Assembly: GCF_900100735.1 (NCBI RefSeq)
Contig: NZ_FNCJ01000008.1
Coordinates: 124,001-188,000 of the forward strand
Source of the DNA: Paraburkholderia phenazinium
GTDB taxonomy: Bacteria > Pseudomonadota > Gammaproteobacteria > Burkholderiales > Burkholderiaceae
Length of the DNA: 64,000 nucleotides
Direction: 5' to 3'
Part shown: piece by piece, positions 1 to 7,961 of the stretch
Layout: each line of letters opens with the position of its first letter
Numbering within the stretch: the first letter of the stretch is position 1
Position numbers and translations under genes: made by a program
The notes under the pieces: generated by a model
What the model saw: the letters and a program-made list of their open reading frames with translations, nothing else
What the model was told of the DNA's origin: nothing
Database searches by the model: none

Positions 1-305
1 AACGTCGTGCTGCTCGCCACAATCAGCGAGTTCAACAGGCTGTGTGCGACGTCGTGCTCGAACAGCGCGTCGATGTAGTGCGCGAGCGTCGGCTTGAACA
101 ACCACACCGGCGGCATGGCAAGCGCGTCGGCCTGGCTCTTCAGGCTGGTCGTCACCATCCAGTAGAACGGAAACACCGAGGTGAGAAACACGATCAGCAA
201 GCCGATTGCGTGCCACACCGTCGCGCGGCGCCGCGCATTCTTCGCACGGCGTGCACGCGGCGATAGCGGCAAAACTTGCATGCTGGTATCCGTTGATGTG
301 CTCAC
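1..305 (-). CDS. Carbohydrate ABC transporter permease, MalG type (partial, runs off the window)
   Basis: This is the N-terminal ~101 residues of an inner-membrane permease of the MalG/UgpE type; the rest lies beyond base 1. A basic leader is followed by a first hydrophobic helix (about residues 30-48, ending FPFYWMVTTSLKS), the usual MalG entry motif. I place the start at GTG 305, which overlaps the stop of the preceding permease (GTGA) and has GGGAGG just upstream. An in-frame ATG at 281 is the alternative. It is co-transcribed with the other permease and the binding protein, so it should form half of the membrane channel of one sugar importer. The substrate is not evident. Confidence 0.85.
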   Translation of the reverse strand, partial: MSTSTDTSMQVLPLSPRARRAKNARRRATVWHAIGLLIVFLTSVFPFYWMVTTSLKSQADALAMPPVWLFKPTLAHYIDALFEHDVAHSLLNSLIVASSTT

Positions 306-1240
306 ACCGCCTCCCGATAAACGAAACGAATATAGAGCCGCGACAACACGATCGTCAGGATCAGCAGCAGCACCGCCTGGGCCGACGCCATACCCTGATC
401 GAACAGGCGGAACGCGATGCGCTGGATATAGATGCTGATGAACTCGGTCGCCGTGCCGGGACCGCCGCGCGTCATCGTAAATACGGCGTCGAACATCTTG
501 AGCATATCGGCGGAACGCAGAATCAGGATCGCGGTGAGTCCCGGCAACAGATAGGGACGCTGCAAATGCCAGAGGATCTTGCTCCACTTCGGTGTCTCGA
601 GCCGGGCCGCTTCTTCGGCCTCCTTCGGCACCATCGCAAGACCCGCGAGCAGGATCAGCGCGCAGAACGGCGTCCATTGCCAGATGTCCATGATCATCAC
701 GGACACGACAGCGAGCGTGGGATCGGCAAGCCAGTCGAGCGGCGGAATACCGAAGAAACCGAGCAAGTAGTTGACCACGCCGAACTGGCGGTTAAAGATC
801 AGACGCCCGATCAGACCGACCACCGCGTAGGTGGTCGCCATCGGAATCACCAGACCGACACGCGCCGCCACCCGCAGCCACGGCAGCGCCGTGCGGTGCA
901 GCATCAATGCCGCAAATAGCCCCAAGGCAATTTCGATCGGCAAGGTCAGGCAGAGAAACAACACGGTACGACCGAGCGCTCCCCAGAACGACGGATCGGA
1001 GAGCGTGGCGATGTAGTTATCGAGTCCGACAAATGGCGTGCCGGCAGCGACATCCGCAAGCTTGTACAGATGAAACGAGTTGTAGAGCGCGAGCAGCAGC
1101 GGGTAGATGCCGATGATCGCCAGCGCCGCGACGGCGGGGAAGAGAAACCAGAACGCCGGCGAGCGCGGCATGAAGCGAAAGCGCGCAGGCTGGCGCCGGC
1201 GCATGGCGCTGCTCGCTGGTGGTACCGTGGTCTTCAGCAT
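302..1240 (-). CDS. Carbohydrate ABC transporter permease, MalF/UgpA type
   Basis: A 312-residue inner-membrane permease with six predicted hydrophobic segments. It carries the cytoplasmic EAA loop (EEAARLETPKWSKILWHL region, about residues 205-230), which docks the ATPase. Start chosen at ATG 1240 (MLKTTVPP), preceded by GGAGACG; the longer reading frame to 1285 lacks a ribosome site. It lies downstream of the binding-protein gene with a 70-base gap and overlaps the next permease by four bases, so the three genes form one operon. By family, it pairs with the MalG-type permease to make the translocation pore. Confidence 0.93.
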   Translation of the reverse strand: MLKTTVPPASSAMRRRQPARFRFMPRSPAFWFLFPAVAALAIIGIYPLLLALYNSFHLYKLADVAAGTPFVGLDNYIATLSDPSFWGALGRTVLFLCLTLPIEIALGLFAALMLHRTALPWLRVAARVGLVIPMATTYAVVGLIGRLIFNRQFGVVNYLLGFFGIPPLDWLADPTLAVVSVMIMDIWQWTPFCALILLAGLAMVPKEAEEAARLETPKWSKILWHLQRPYLLPGLTAILILRSADMLKMFDAVFTMTRGGPGTATEFISIYIQRIAFRLFDQGMASAQAVLLLILTIVLSRLYIRFVYREAV

Positions 1241-1310
1241 CGATCGTCTCCGCGGGTTGGCATGCTCGAGCGGGCGAGGCGGCACATCTGGCGCCTCGCC
1301 CGCACCGGTC

Positions 1311-2660
1311 TTACTTCAGCAAGGGCTTCTTGCCGTCGTAATAGCCCGCTTTCTGCAGGATTTCTTCGGTCTTGGTGCCGATGGTCTGCGCCCCGTCCTT
1401 GACCGAAACCTGTCCGAGCATGATCTTGCTGCCCCACTCGCCAATCACTTCAGACACGGCAGGCCATTCCGGGAAGCGAGGCCGATAGTCGGGCACGCCG
1501 CCCTGCCACGATTCCACCATCGGCTTCACAAACGGATACTTGCTCTGTACCGCCGGATCCTTGTAGACGGACATGCGGCCGCTCACACCGCCTGCATCCA
1601 GATAAGGCTTGGCCATTTGTTCCGAAGTGATCCACTGGATAAAGAGCCACGCCGCCGCCTGTTTCTTCGCATTCGACTTGGCGTTCACCGCCAGCGAAAA
1701 ACCGCCCAGCGCGGGCTTGAGTCCGGCAGGTCCCCTGGGTTCGGTCGTAATGGCAAGACAGCTGCCGATTTTCGACTTGCTCGGATCGGTCAAGGTTGGA
1801 TAAAACGCCGACCACTCGGTGATCATGGCGACCTGCCCTTGGGCAAGCGCATTCACGGACTCGGCATGGTCATAGTCGACGATGCCCGGCGGCATGTACT
1901 TCATCAGCTTCTGCCGATATTCGAGCCCAGCCCGCGATTGCGGCGACATGAGATTCGACCTGAACTTCGCATCGAGCAGCGAGCCGCCGTTGGGCCACAG
2001 CATGCGCATGAAGCTATCGGCCGATTGTGTTTCGCCACGGCGCGATTGCAGCGCGAACGCATACTGGTTCTTGTCCGGCTTCGTGAGCTTCGGCGCGTAG
2101 ACGTTGAGCAACTCGTCCCAGGTCTTCGGCGGTTCGTCAAAACCGGCGTCCTTCAACATGCACTTGTTGTAGAACATCAAGCCTGAATAGTTATCGAACG
2201 GAAGACCGTAGGTGGTCTTGTCCCACGTGCCAAACGAGTCGAGCAGGATCGGGAAAAAGTCTCCCAGATTGAGATTGGGGTCGGCCAGTTTGGGGTTGTC
2301 AGTGAAGGTCTTGATGGGAACCAGCCACTTGTTGCTCGCAAACTCGCCGATCCACACCACGTCTACCAACACGACGTCCTGATCGCCACCGCCCACGAAG
2401 TTGAGCACTTCTTTTTCACGGGTGTTCTCGTAGGGGACCACCTCCGTGTGCACCTTGATGCCGGTCTCTTTCTCGAACTGAGGAATCAGCTTCGACGCCG
2501 CCTTGTAGCCCGGCCGGTCGAGAAAAATGGCACTGATGGTGGTGCCCGAATACGGCGCCGCGGCCTCCTTCAGTGTCCAGGCGGACGCGTTAGATGCGGC
2601 CAGGAACGACGCTGTGACGCTCAGCAGCGCGAACGCCGCCTGCACGTGATGCTTCTTCAT
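1311..2660 (-). CDS. Extracellular sugar-binding protein of the ABC importer
   Basis: A 449-residue periplasmic solute-binding protein (family 1, MalE/UgpB-like). The N-terminus has a classical Sec signal (basic KKHH, hydrophobic stretch, Ala-Ser-Ala cleavage near residue 27). The mature part shows the family pattern of binding-domain segments (FEKETGIKV, GLPFDNYSGLMFYNK, AAWLFIQWITS). Start at ATG 2660 has GGAGACAGG directly upstream; the frame extends six codons further without support. It is the first gene of the minus-strand importer operon and probably decides substrate specificity, which cannot be read from the sequence; a sugar or polyol is likely. Confidence 0.92.
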   Translation of the reverse strand: MKKHHVQAAFALLSVTASFLAASNASAWTLKEAAAPYSGTTISAIFLDRPGYKAASKLIPQFEKETGIKVHTEVVPYENTREKEVLNFVGGGDQDVVLVDVVWIGEFASNKWLVPIKTFTDNPKLADPNLNLGDFFPILLDSFGTWDKTTYGLPFDNYSGLMFYNKCMLKDAGFDEPPKTWDELLNVYAPKLTKPDKNQYAFALQSRRGETQSADSFMRMLWPNGGSLLDAKFRSNLMSPQSRAGLEYRQKLMKYMPPGIVDYDHAESVNALAQGQVAMITEWSAFYPTLTDPSKSKIGSCLAITTEPRGPAGLKPALGGFSLAVNAKSNAKKQAAAWLFIQWITSEQMAKPYLDAGGVSGRMSVYKDPAVQSKYPFVKPMVESWQGGVPDYRPRFPEWPAVSEVIGEWGSKIMLGQVSVKDGAQTIGTKTEEILQKAGYYDGKKPLLK

Positions 2661-2748
2661 GCCTGTCTCCAATCCCATGCAACAGGGTTGTTGGGTAGTT
2701 CTTGTTAAAGGGACCCTTGCTGGGCGGGGTCGGCCTGGTTCGTTTCAC

Positions 2749-2768
2749 TTGTAATTCTGTAATTACAA
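2749..2768. promoter_or_regulatory. Perfect 8+4+8 inverted repeat, candidate operator of the sugar ABC locus
   Basis: TTGTAATT - CTGT - AATTACAA is an exact dyad lying in an AT-rich patch of the 245-base gap between the divergent binding-protein and ATPase genes. Its position and symmetry fit a repressor site controlling both directions. No regulator gene adjoins it, so the cognate protein is unknown. Confidence 0.55.
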
Positions 2769-2905
2769 TTGTATATTTGGACCCGAACTGGTTGTCAAGG
2801 ACAAATTCGACAAGGGGCGCATGCTGCGTTGCAGGACGTAGGCGCACACAAAACCGCTACCTTGGTCGCGCCGTCCCACGGCGCGCGTATCAGACGGAGA
2901 CAAGC

Positions 2906-4036
2906 ATGAGTGCAGTTCAAGTGCAGCAGATCCGCAAGACATTTGGCGGGACGGAAGTGTTGAAGAGCATCGACATCTCCGTAACCGATCGTGAATTCAT
3001 GGTGTTCGTCGGACCTTCCGGCTGCGGCAAATCCACGCTGCTTCGCACCATTGCCGGCCTGGAACGCGGCGACTCCGGCCAGATCCTGATTGGCGATGAA
3101 GACGTTACCGAGCTCGAACCATCACAACGGGGCGTGGCGATGGTGTTCCAGTCCTATGCGCTGTATCCGCACATGTCGGTCTACGAGAACATTGCGTTCG
3201 GACTGCGTATGATCAAGCTGCCCGAGGCGCAAATCAAGGAACGCGTGCAGCGTGCGGCACAGATCCTGCAGATCGAGCAACTGCTCGATCGCAAACCTCG
3301 CGCCCTATCCGGCGGGCAACGCCAGCGCGTTGCAATTGGACGATCGATCGTACGCGAGCCTAAGGTGTTTCTGTTTGACGAACCCTTGTCCAATCTCGAT
3401 GCGGCATTGCGCGTTCAGATGCGACTCGAGTTGATCAAGCTGCATAAGCAACTCAATGCAACCATGATCTATGTTACGCACGACCAAACGGAAGCCATGA
3501 CCATGGCGGACCGGATTGTCGTGTTGAACAACGGCAAGGTCGAACAGATCGGTTCGCCCCTCGAGCTCTACAGGGCGCCGAAGAATCGCTTCGTTGCGGG
3601 GTTTATCGGGTCGCCGAAGATGAACTTCCTCGCCGTGAAGGTACAGCGCGCCGACGCGGCAGGCGTGACGATCGGCTTGCCTGGCGGCACATCTATCACC
3701 TTGCCGTTCATCGCAGAGGGGGTGAAAGCAGGCGACGCATTGACCCTTGGCATCCGTCCGGAGCATCTGTCTGAAACGGGCGTTGCAGCGGGTGATCTGC
3801 AGGGCAAGCTGTCCGGCAAGGTGATGGTGGTCGAGCATCTCGGCGGCGAGACCTTGCTGCATGTGAATCTGGATGACGGTGTCCTGATTCAGGTCAAAGG
3901 CTCGGGGGAATCGACCACGTCCGATGGGCAATCGGTCGATGCCAGTTTCGCGCTGCGTCACGTTCATTTGTTCCGTGAGAGCGGCGAGGCGTTACAGCGC
4001 TTTCGGGCGGTGACGCAGGCCGCAGCGACGGCTTGA
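2906..4036 (+). CDS. Sugar ABC transporter ATP-binding protein, MalK/UgpC type
   Basis: A 376-residue ATPase. Visible motifs are Walker A GPSGCGKST (about residues 37-45), signature LSGGQRQRVAIGR, Walker B VFLFDEPLSNLDA and the switch histidine in VTHDQTEAM. A C-terminal ~140-residue OB/TOBE-type domain, typical of sugar importers, follows. ATG 2906 has CGGAGA upstream and gives the usual N-terminus (MSAVQVQQIRKTF). It is transcribed divergently from the permease and binding-protein operon and completes that importer. Confidence 0.93.
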   Translation: MSAVQVQQIRKTFGGTEVLKSIDISVTDREFMVFVGPSGCGKSTLLRTIAGLERGDSGQILIGDEDVTELEPSQRGVAMVFQSYALYPHMSVYENIAFGLRMIKLPEAQIKERVQRAAQILQIEQLLDRKPRALSGGQRQRVAIGRSIVREPKVFLFDEPLSNLDAALRVQMRLELIKLHKQLNATMIYVTHDQTEAMTMADRIVVLNNGKVEQIGSPLELYRAPKNRFVAGFIGSPKMNFLAVKVQRADAAGVTIGLPGGTSITLPFIAEGVKAGDALTLGIRPEHLSETGVAAGDLQGKLSGKVMVVEHLGGETLLHVNLDDGVLIQVKGSGESTTSDGQSVDASFALRHVHLFRESGEALQRFRAVTQAAATA

Positions 4037-4078
4037 GGGATGGCGGTATGTTGTAGATTGTCAGGACTCGAAACACAG

Positions 4079-4180
4079 CTACCTGAAAGCGATATCGTAA
4101 GAGCCATCCTTACGACGATAGCCTCGTAGCATGATCGCTCGCATATGGAGAAGCTCGCGCCGTTTCATCGTTTCCATGAT
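4079..4180 (-). pseudogene. DUF2889-type gene fragment
   Basis: A short minus-strand frame (METMKRRELLHMRAIMLRGY, then RRKDGSYDIAFR) matches the conserved start of DUF2889 proteins, which typically read R-R-x-x-L-H-T-R-x-I-x-C-x-G-Y-R-R-D-D-G. It stops after about 32 residues where a full gene has roughly 180 or more. I read it as a remnant in a decayed stretch; assignment rests on remembered family consensus only. Confidence 0.5.
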
Positions 4181-4420
4181 TCGGCGTTCAACCCGCCTCG
4201 ATCCGTCGAGCGCGATCGATGATCGGCTTGTCCACCAGCTTGCCGCCAAAGCCGAAGCGTCGGCCGAGCGCAACGTCTTCCTCGATTAACGCAACGTCAT
4301 CGATGGCAAGGGTCTCACTCGGAATCGCCTTTCCGTTTATGAGGGCCGAAGCGATCATCATTGCAATCGGCTTCGCACGTTGGACTATCCAGCCGTCACG
4401 CAAGCCCTGACCGCGGGAGC
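4181..4420 (-). pseudogene. Fragment resembling the C-terminus of an HpcH/HpaI-family lyase
   Basis: The minus frame reads ...KPIAMMIASALINGKAIPS, ...ALGRRFGFGGKLVDKPII. This resembles the C-terminal part of HpcH/HpaI CoA-ester lyases, where R-x-x-G-F-x-G-K-x-x-I-H-P is conserved; the expected IHP is changed to DKP. It is fused in frame with an AraC-like piece upstream, which no intact protein would have. The lyase assignment is tentative. Confidence 0.4.
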
Positions 4421-4640
4421 CGCGCTGCGCACACATCAGGATGCCGCCCGGAGGCGCCTCCTCGCGCATCCGGTGGTCGGTGGGTGTCGTCGCCAGATAT
4501 TTTCTGAACAGTTTGGCCAACTGACCGCCGCTGCCGATCCCGTAGCGCCTGGCGATTTTGTCGACCGGCAAGCGTGAACAACCGAGTACGACCAGGTTGA
4601 TGGAGGCGCTCCGCATTACGGGAGGGTCGTGCTGGAGCAT
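4421..4640 (-). pseudogene. AraC/GlxA-type regulator fragment (C-terminal HTH)
   Basis: The frame contains a recognisable second AraC helix-turn-helix: LPVDKIARRYGIGSGGQLAK, then LFRKYLATTPTDHRMR. This matches the conserved V-x-x-I-A-x-x-x-G-F-x-S-x-x-x-F-x-x-x-F-x-x-x-x-G-x-x-P-x-x-Y-R pattern. The amidotransferase-like or ligand domain expected upstream is missing and the downstream side runs into an unrelated lyase-like piece, so this is a broken gene. Confidence 0.6.
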
Positions 4641-4675
4641 CGCCTGACCCGCAGCGCCGGCGCAAGCAAGCCACT

Positions 4676-4984
4676 TTAGTTCAGGCGCACTTTCAATTCG
4701 TCGGTGAGCGTCGCGATCAGCTTGTCGATATCGTTTTCTTCGTCATCGTGGAAAATGACCTTCATGCCGATGGCACTCGGCGCGATCAGATTGCTCGGCG
4801 TGTTATCGATGAAGACGCTCTCGTCGGGTCTTATCCCGCAGTGGGTCAAGGCAGACTCAAACACAGCCGCGCTCTCCTTACGCGACCCAAACACGGCTGA
4901 CACAATGATTGGATCAAACATCGCATCGAGGCTTTGGGCTTTTCGCAAACAGTCGATGCGATCCTGCTTGTTGTCCGTAATGGT
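4676..4984 (-). pseudogene. N-terminally truncated HAD-family hydrolase fragment
   Basis: About 100 residues are open, from a TDNKQDRID motif (HAD motif II, T/S-N) through R-K-E-S (the motif III position) to VFIDNTPSNL (motif IV, normally DD). The catalytic DxD half is absent because an in-frame TGA lies just upstream of the ATTACGGAC start of the fragment. It abuts an intact HAD gene on the same strand but differs in sequence, so it is the tail of a related gene rather than a simple frameshift of its neighbour. Confidence 0.6.
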
Positions 4985-5000
4985 TCACACCGTGACGCGA

Positions 5001-5615
5001 CTACAGCAACTTGCGTCGCTCCAGCTCTCGCGATAGCGACGCGGCACCGGTGAACACGTGCCCTTGAAGCCCCGCACTGATTGCCCCCGTCACGTTTACC
5101 TCGAGGTCGTCGATAAACAGGGTTTCGGCCGCGCCAATCCCGATGACGTCAAGGCAGCGAAGATAAACATGAGATGCCGGCTTGGCCGCGCCAAATGAAG
5201 CCGATGCGTAGACGTGAGTGCCGAAGAGTTCAGCTACCTCTGGATTGAGATATTGGAGGTTCTCAGTGACCAGCCGACAATTGTTAGTCAAAACGGCAAT
5301 GCGGTATCGCGCGGACAGCGCTTGTGCCAGCGCGAGCACCTCGAGGTTGGGTGAAATCGATGCCCGGCGAGCCGCAAGCCAATCATCGCGAGTGATGCGG
5401 CAACCCAGGAGCTCGCCCATCGCGATCAAATATTCGTCGTCGCTTATCAAGCCGGCGTCTACACGATCTTCTAACCCGGAGGCCCAGATCGTCCGGTGGA
5501 CAGCTTCGGGCGTTCGGCCCGATAGAACGGAGAGGTGATTGACTCGGGCGGTGCGGTCATAGTGCGAGAGGACATCGTCCATATCGAACAGGACAAGGGA
5601 TATCAATGCTGTCAT
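5001..5615 (-). CDS. HAD-superfamily (subfamily IA) hydrolase
   Basis: A 204-residue soluble hydrolase. Motif I is FDMDDV (nucleophile and acid/base Asp near residues 10 and 12), motif II is VLTNN, motif III is the Lys in FGAAKPASHVY, and motif IV is FIDDLEVN. All catalytic positions are present, so it looks functional, probably a small-molecule phosphatase or haloacid-dehalogenase-like enzyme. It sits inside a stretch of gene remnants and its codon use looks less GC-biased than the rest of the window, suggesting that this block was acquired. Confidence 0.85.
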   Translation of the reverse strand: MTALISLVLFDMDDVLSHYDRTARVNHLSVLSGRTPEAVHRTIWASGLEDRVDAGLISDDEYLIAMGELLGCRITRDDWLAARRASISPNLEVLALAQALSARYRIAVLTNNCRLVTENLQYLNPEVAELFGTHVYASASFGAAKPASHVYLRCLDVIGIGAAETLFIDDLEVNVTGAISAGLQGHVFTGAASLSRELERRKLL

Positions 5616-5833
5616 TTAGTAGGCTTGTACGCTAGACGCAGAAATTCGACCGCCATCCGGCGATGCGCTTGCCGACGGTCGGGCCTGACATTGTGCCTTG
5701 GTGAATCGCGGGTGTGACAGGTACAGTTGCCCAAACACCAATCTGGACAGCAGTCGCAAGCGGCTCAGATTGGTCCACGCTGACACGGATGAGGACCGGC
5801 TTCCTCGGCCCCACGGGGCCAGCGCGCCAAGCG

Positions 5834-6193
5834 TTACTTATCCTGCACGTCCGACCTTTGCTTTGAAGCGCGGGGCGATCCGTGACGCCTTACCCGGCGG
5901 TAACCCGATCGGATAGCTTCTCCAGCGCGCGCGAAGATCTCACGCAGTTCAAAGCGCATGTACCACGGCCACCATGCGAGGTGGTAAACCCAAAGACATA
6001 TGCTGCGAGGACCATGAAGCCACTGGCGCGGGATTCCATCCGCGGACAACTCTGCCAGGGAACGGTGGCCAATCGAACAGGCGCCGAACGTAAGCCAGAT
6101 GAGACAGAGGATAAGAGTCGGAAGCGACGCCAGGCATGCCGCCATACACAAAACAAGCGGCAAGCAGATCTCCAATGACGAGCGGGTTTTCAT
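5834..6193 (-). CDS. Small predicted membrane protein, unknown function
   Basis: A 119-residue ORF with two hydrophobic stretches (about residues 8-38 and 62-80, the second rich in Trp/Tyr) and a basic C-terminus. The start ATG 6193 has GGGGAGA at good spacing. It overlaps the preceding ORF by four bases (ATGA), which suggests translational coupling. I recognise no family. It could be a genuine accessory gene or a remnant within the decayed block. Confidence 0.45.
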   Translation of the reverse strand: MKTRSSLEICLPLVLCMAACLASLPTLILCLIWLTFGACSIGHRSLAELSADGIPRQWLHGPRSICLWVYHLAWWPWYMRFELREIFARAGEAIRSGYRRVRRHGSPRASKQRSDVQDK

Positions 6194-6423
6194 CGTATAT
6201 TCTCCCCGTCACAATAACGCCGGGAGCGGATGGCAGGCTGGTCTTCCTGACAGATAAAGACTGCTTCAGTAACTTTATCCAGCGAGCTCACTCCCAAATC
6301 GAGCGGACGTGGTAATCGTCGAGCCCCGTAGCGAACCGACACACACGATTCGCCATTCAACAATAGCACCTGAACGAAGATTGGGTAGCCATGAAAGAAA
6401 GAGCGACGATCGTGTGCAGGCAA
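6190..6423 (-). CDS. Small ORF upstream of the membrane protein, doubtful
   Basis: A 77-codon frame whose only plausible start is TTG 6423; the frame is open about 17 codons further upstream without a start codon. The stop overlaps the ATG of the following ORF (ATGA), which is the main argument that it is translated. No family is recognised. It may be the 3' end of a lost gene. Confidence 0.25.
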   Translation of the reverse strand: MPAHDRRSFFHGYPIFVQVLLLNGESCVSVRYGARRLPRPLDLGVSSLDKVTEAVFICQEDQPAIRSRRYCDGENIR

Positions 6424-6489
6424 TACGACAAAATACTCCTGGTGACTCGCGGAAGGCTACCGGGCGGCGCAATCCGGCGCTCCCCGCTG

Positions 6490-7020
6490 TCAACCTTGGC
6501 GCCGCCGGGATCCAGCCTTGACAGGTACGTCTTTGCCCAGCTTTCCTCCCGCCTCGAGAAGGCTGCGCTTTTCGACGAGGAAATCGGTGAAAGCGCGAAC
6601 CTTTGGCGGCATCCTGTCACGCGAGGGGATATAGAGGTAGAACCCCGCGAATGGCTTGCACCACGGCTGCAGCACACGAACCAGCGAGCCATCCGACAAT
6701 TGCCGGCGCACCGCAATTTCGAAGTGATGTATCAGACCCGCTCCCTGAAGCGCTGCGCGAGTCATGCTTTCATCATCGTTGGTGATGAGCGTGCCCTGAG
6801 GCTCGACCTCGAAAGCATGTCCGTTCGGCCCCGGGGAATTGAACTCCCAGCGATACACGGCGCCGCTCGAGGTATGGCGGTACGCCACGCAGTCATGCTC
6901 TGCAAGGTCGGCTGGCGTCGCCGGCACCCCATGGCGCTTGAAGTACTCGGGTGCGCCAACCACCGCCATCTCAAGCATGGGCGTGATCGGAACCGCCACC
7001 ACGTGCGCGGCTTCAAAGAA
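6490..7020 (-). pseudogene. LysR-family regulator, C-terminal fragment only
   Basis: About 175 residues of a LysR effector-binding domain are present. Typical landmarks are AVVGAPEYFKRHG, PATPADLAEHDCVAY, GLIHHFE, VLQPWCKPF and the terminal LYIPSRDRMPPKVRAFTDFL. The winged HTH and first part of the sensor domain are missing upstream (past ~7020 the sequence no longer fits the family). No DNA-binding domain means no regulator function. Confidence 0.75.
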
Positions 7021-7267
7021 TAAACACCCTGTGGTGGCGCAGGGGTGGTCGCACTACGCCTATATGACAAACCCGAGCCAGTAGCGCTGGGGCTGGCCAA
7101 GGTGGTGCCGTTCTTCAAGGAAAACCTGTAATCCAGGCGTAACGCTAAGGCGTGGGAAGCGGAATAGCGCAGTGCTGTCGCCCGTCACAACGCGCGACAG
7201 CACCCGCAGTCTTCAGAATGAAGGATTGTTTGTCCGTACGAGCACCAACCGGTTTTGGTTCGGTTGC
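7021..7267. other. Gap without a recognised gene
   Basis: A short plus-strand tail frame ending at the TAA near 7131 (LRLYDKPEPVALGLAKVVPF, then FKENL) looks like the last residues of some protein fused to the LysR remnant junction. I cannot name it. Nothing else stands out. Confidence 0.3.
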
Positions 7268-7636
7268 TTAGTGCCCGGCAAGCAGAACACTGGCGATCAC
7301 ACCCGTGGCGACCGCGGCGAGTACATAGTCCCCGTTCACGCCAACCCACTGATACCCGCGCGGCGGCGCTTGCAGGCCGTGCTCGTGCCAGTTGTCGACC
7401 ACATAGTTGCGGTCCCGATACTCTGCCGGAAGCCGTTCACCCTTGTGCCAATCGTTGTGGGGAACCGGGCCGCCCGGCCCGCCCATAGTGGCTTCGCGCG
7501 GCGCCGGCCCGTGGCCATGTCCATGCGGCGGCGGGTGGCCACCGCCGTGATCATTATCGTGCTGCTGTGCAATAGCGGTAACGGACGTACCCAGTAACGA
7601 TACGATCAGAAGCGGTACGACAAGTTTCGACTTCAT
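7268..7636 (-). CDS. RcnB-family periplasmic protein
   Basis: A 122-residue secreted protein. A Sec signal (MKSKLVVPLLIVSLLGTSVT, cleavage after AIA near residue 23) is followed by a His/Gly/Pro-rich linker (HDNDHGGGHPPPHGHGHG), a potential metal-binding segment. The RcnB core follows: GERLPAEYRDRNYVV, HGLQAPPRGYQWV, DYVLAAVATGVI. In Escherichia coli RcnB modulates Ni/Co export in the periplasm, but most Burkholderia members of the family are uncharacterised. No metal efflux gene adjoins it. Confidence 0.85.
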   Translation of the reverse strand: MKSKLVVPLLIVSLLGTSVTAIAQQHDNDHGGGHPPPHGHGHGPAPREATMGGPGGPVPHNDWHKGERLPAEYRDRNYVVDNWHEHGLQAPPRGYQWVGVNGDYVLAAVATGVIASVLLAGH

Positions 7637-7961
7637 GGTTTTGCCTCACAGAGAATGACCGGATGAAGGTCTGGCGTTCCAGCTCCGTACGCGTCGGAGC
7701 GCGTGCTGCGTCTTTCCCGGGCCGTTATGCGAAACGGGTCGCCTATCAACGGGCCCGGGGTCGGCGCTGGCAAATAATGTCACAAGATGGGTTGGGGGCT
7801 CAAATTGGGGGGGTACGCTTCCCGTTTCTGCGCCGCTCCCCTTAGAACAATGTGCGAATTTTCAGCAATATTTTCGGAAAATGAATTATGCCTGGTGCAT
7901 ATTGCGTCGCGTTGGAGCGTAAAATAACCGATGCGATTTGTGGGCGGTGTTGGATCGGCGA
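7637..7961. other. Intergenic region, no gene seen
   Basis: 325 bases between rcnB-like and lipA. It contains an AT-rich patch near 7850-7930 but no convincing ORF, RNA or strong hairpin. Confidence 0.5.

Noticed and set aside
206..919. Long plus-strand open frame antisense to the sugar permease
   Set aside because: Arg/Gln/His-rich composition typical of the complement of a GC-rich gene, no ribosome site, and the minus frame is a clear permease.
4188..4640. A 150-residue protein combining HTH and lyase-like parts
   Set aside because: The two halves match unrelated families, each truncated at the join, so a fused remnant is more likely than a novel protein.
7268..7636. His-rich protein as a possible nickel-binding secreted toxin
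   Set aside because: The C-terminal half matches the ordinary RcnB family.
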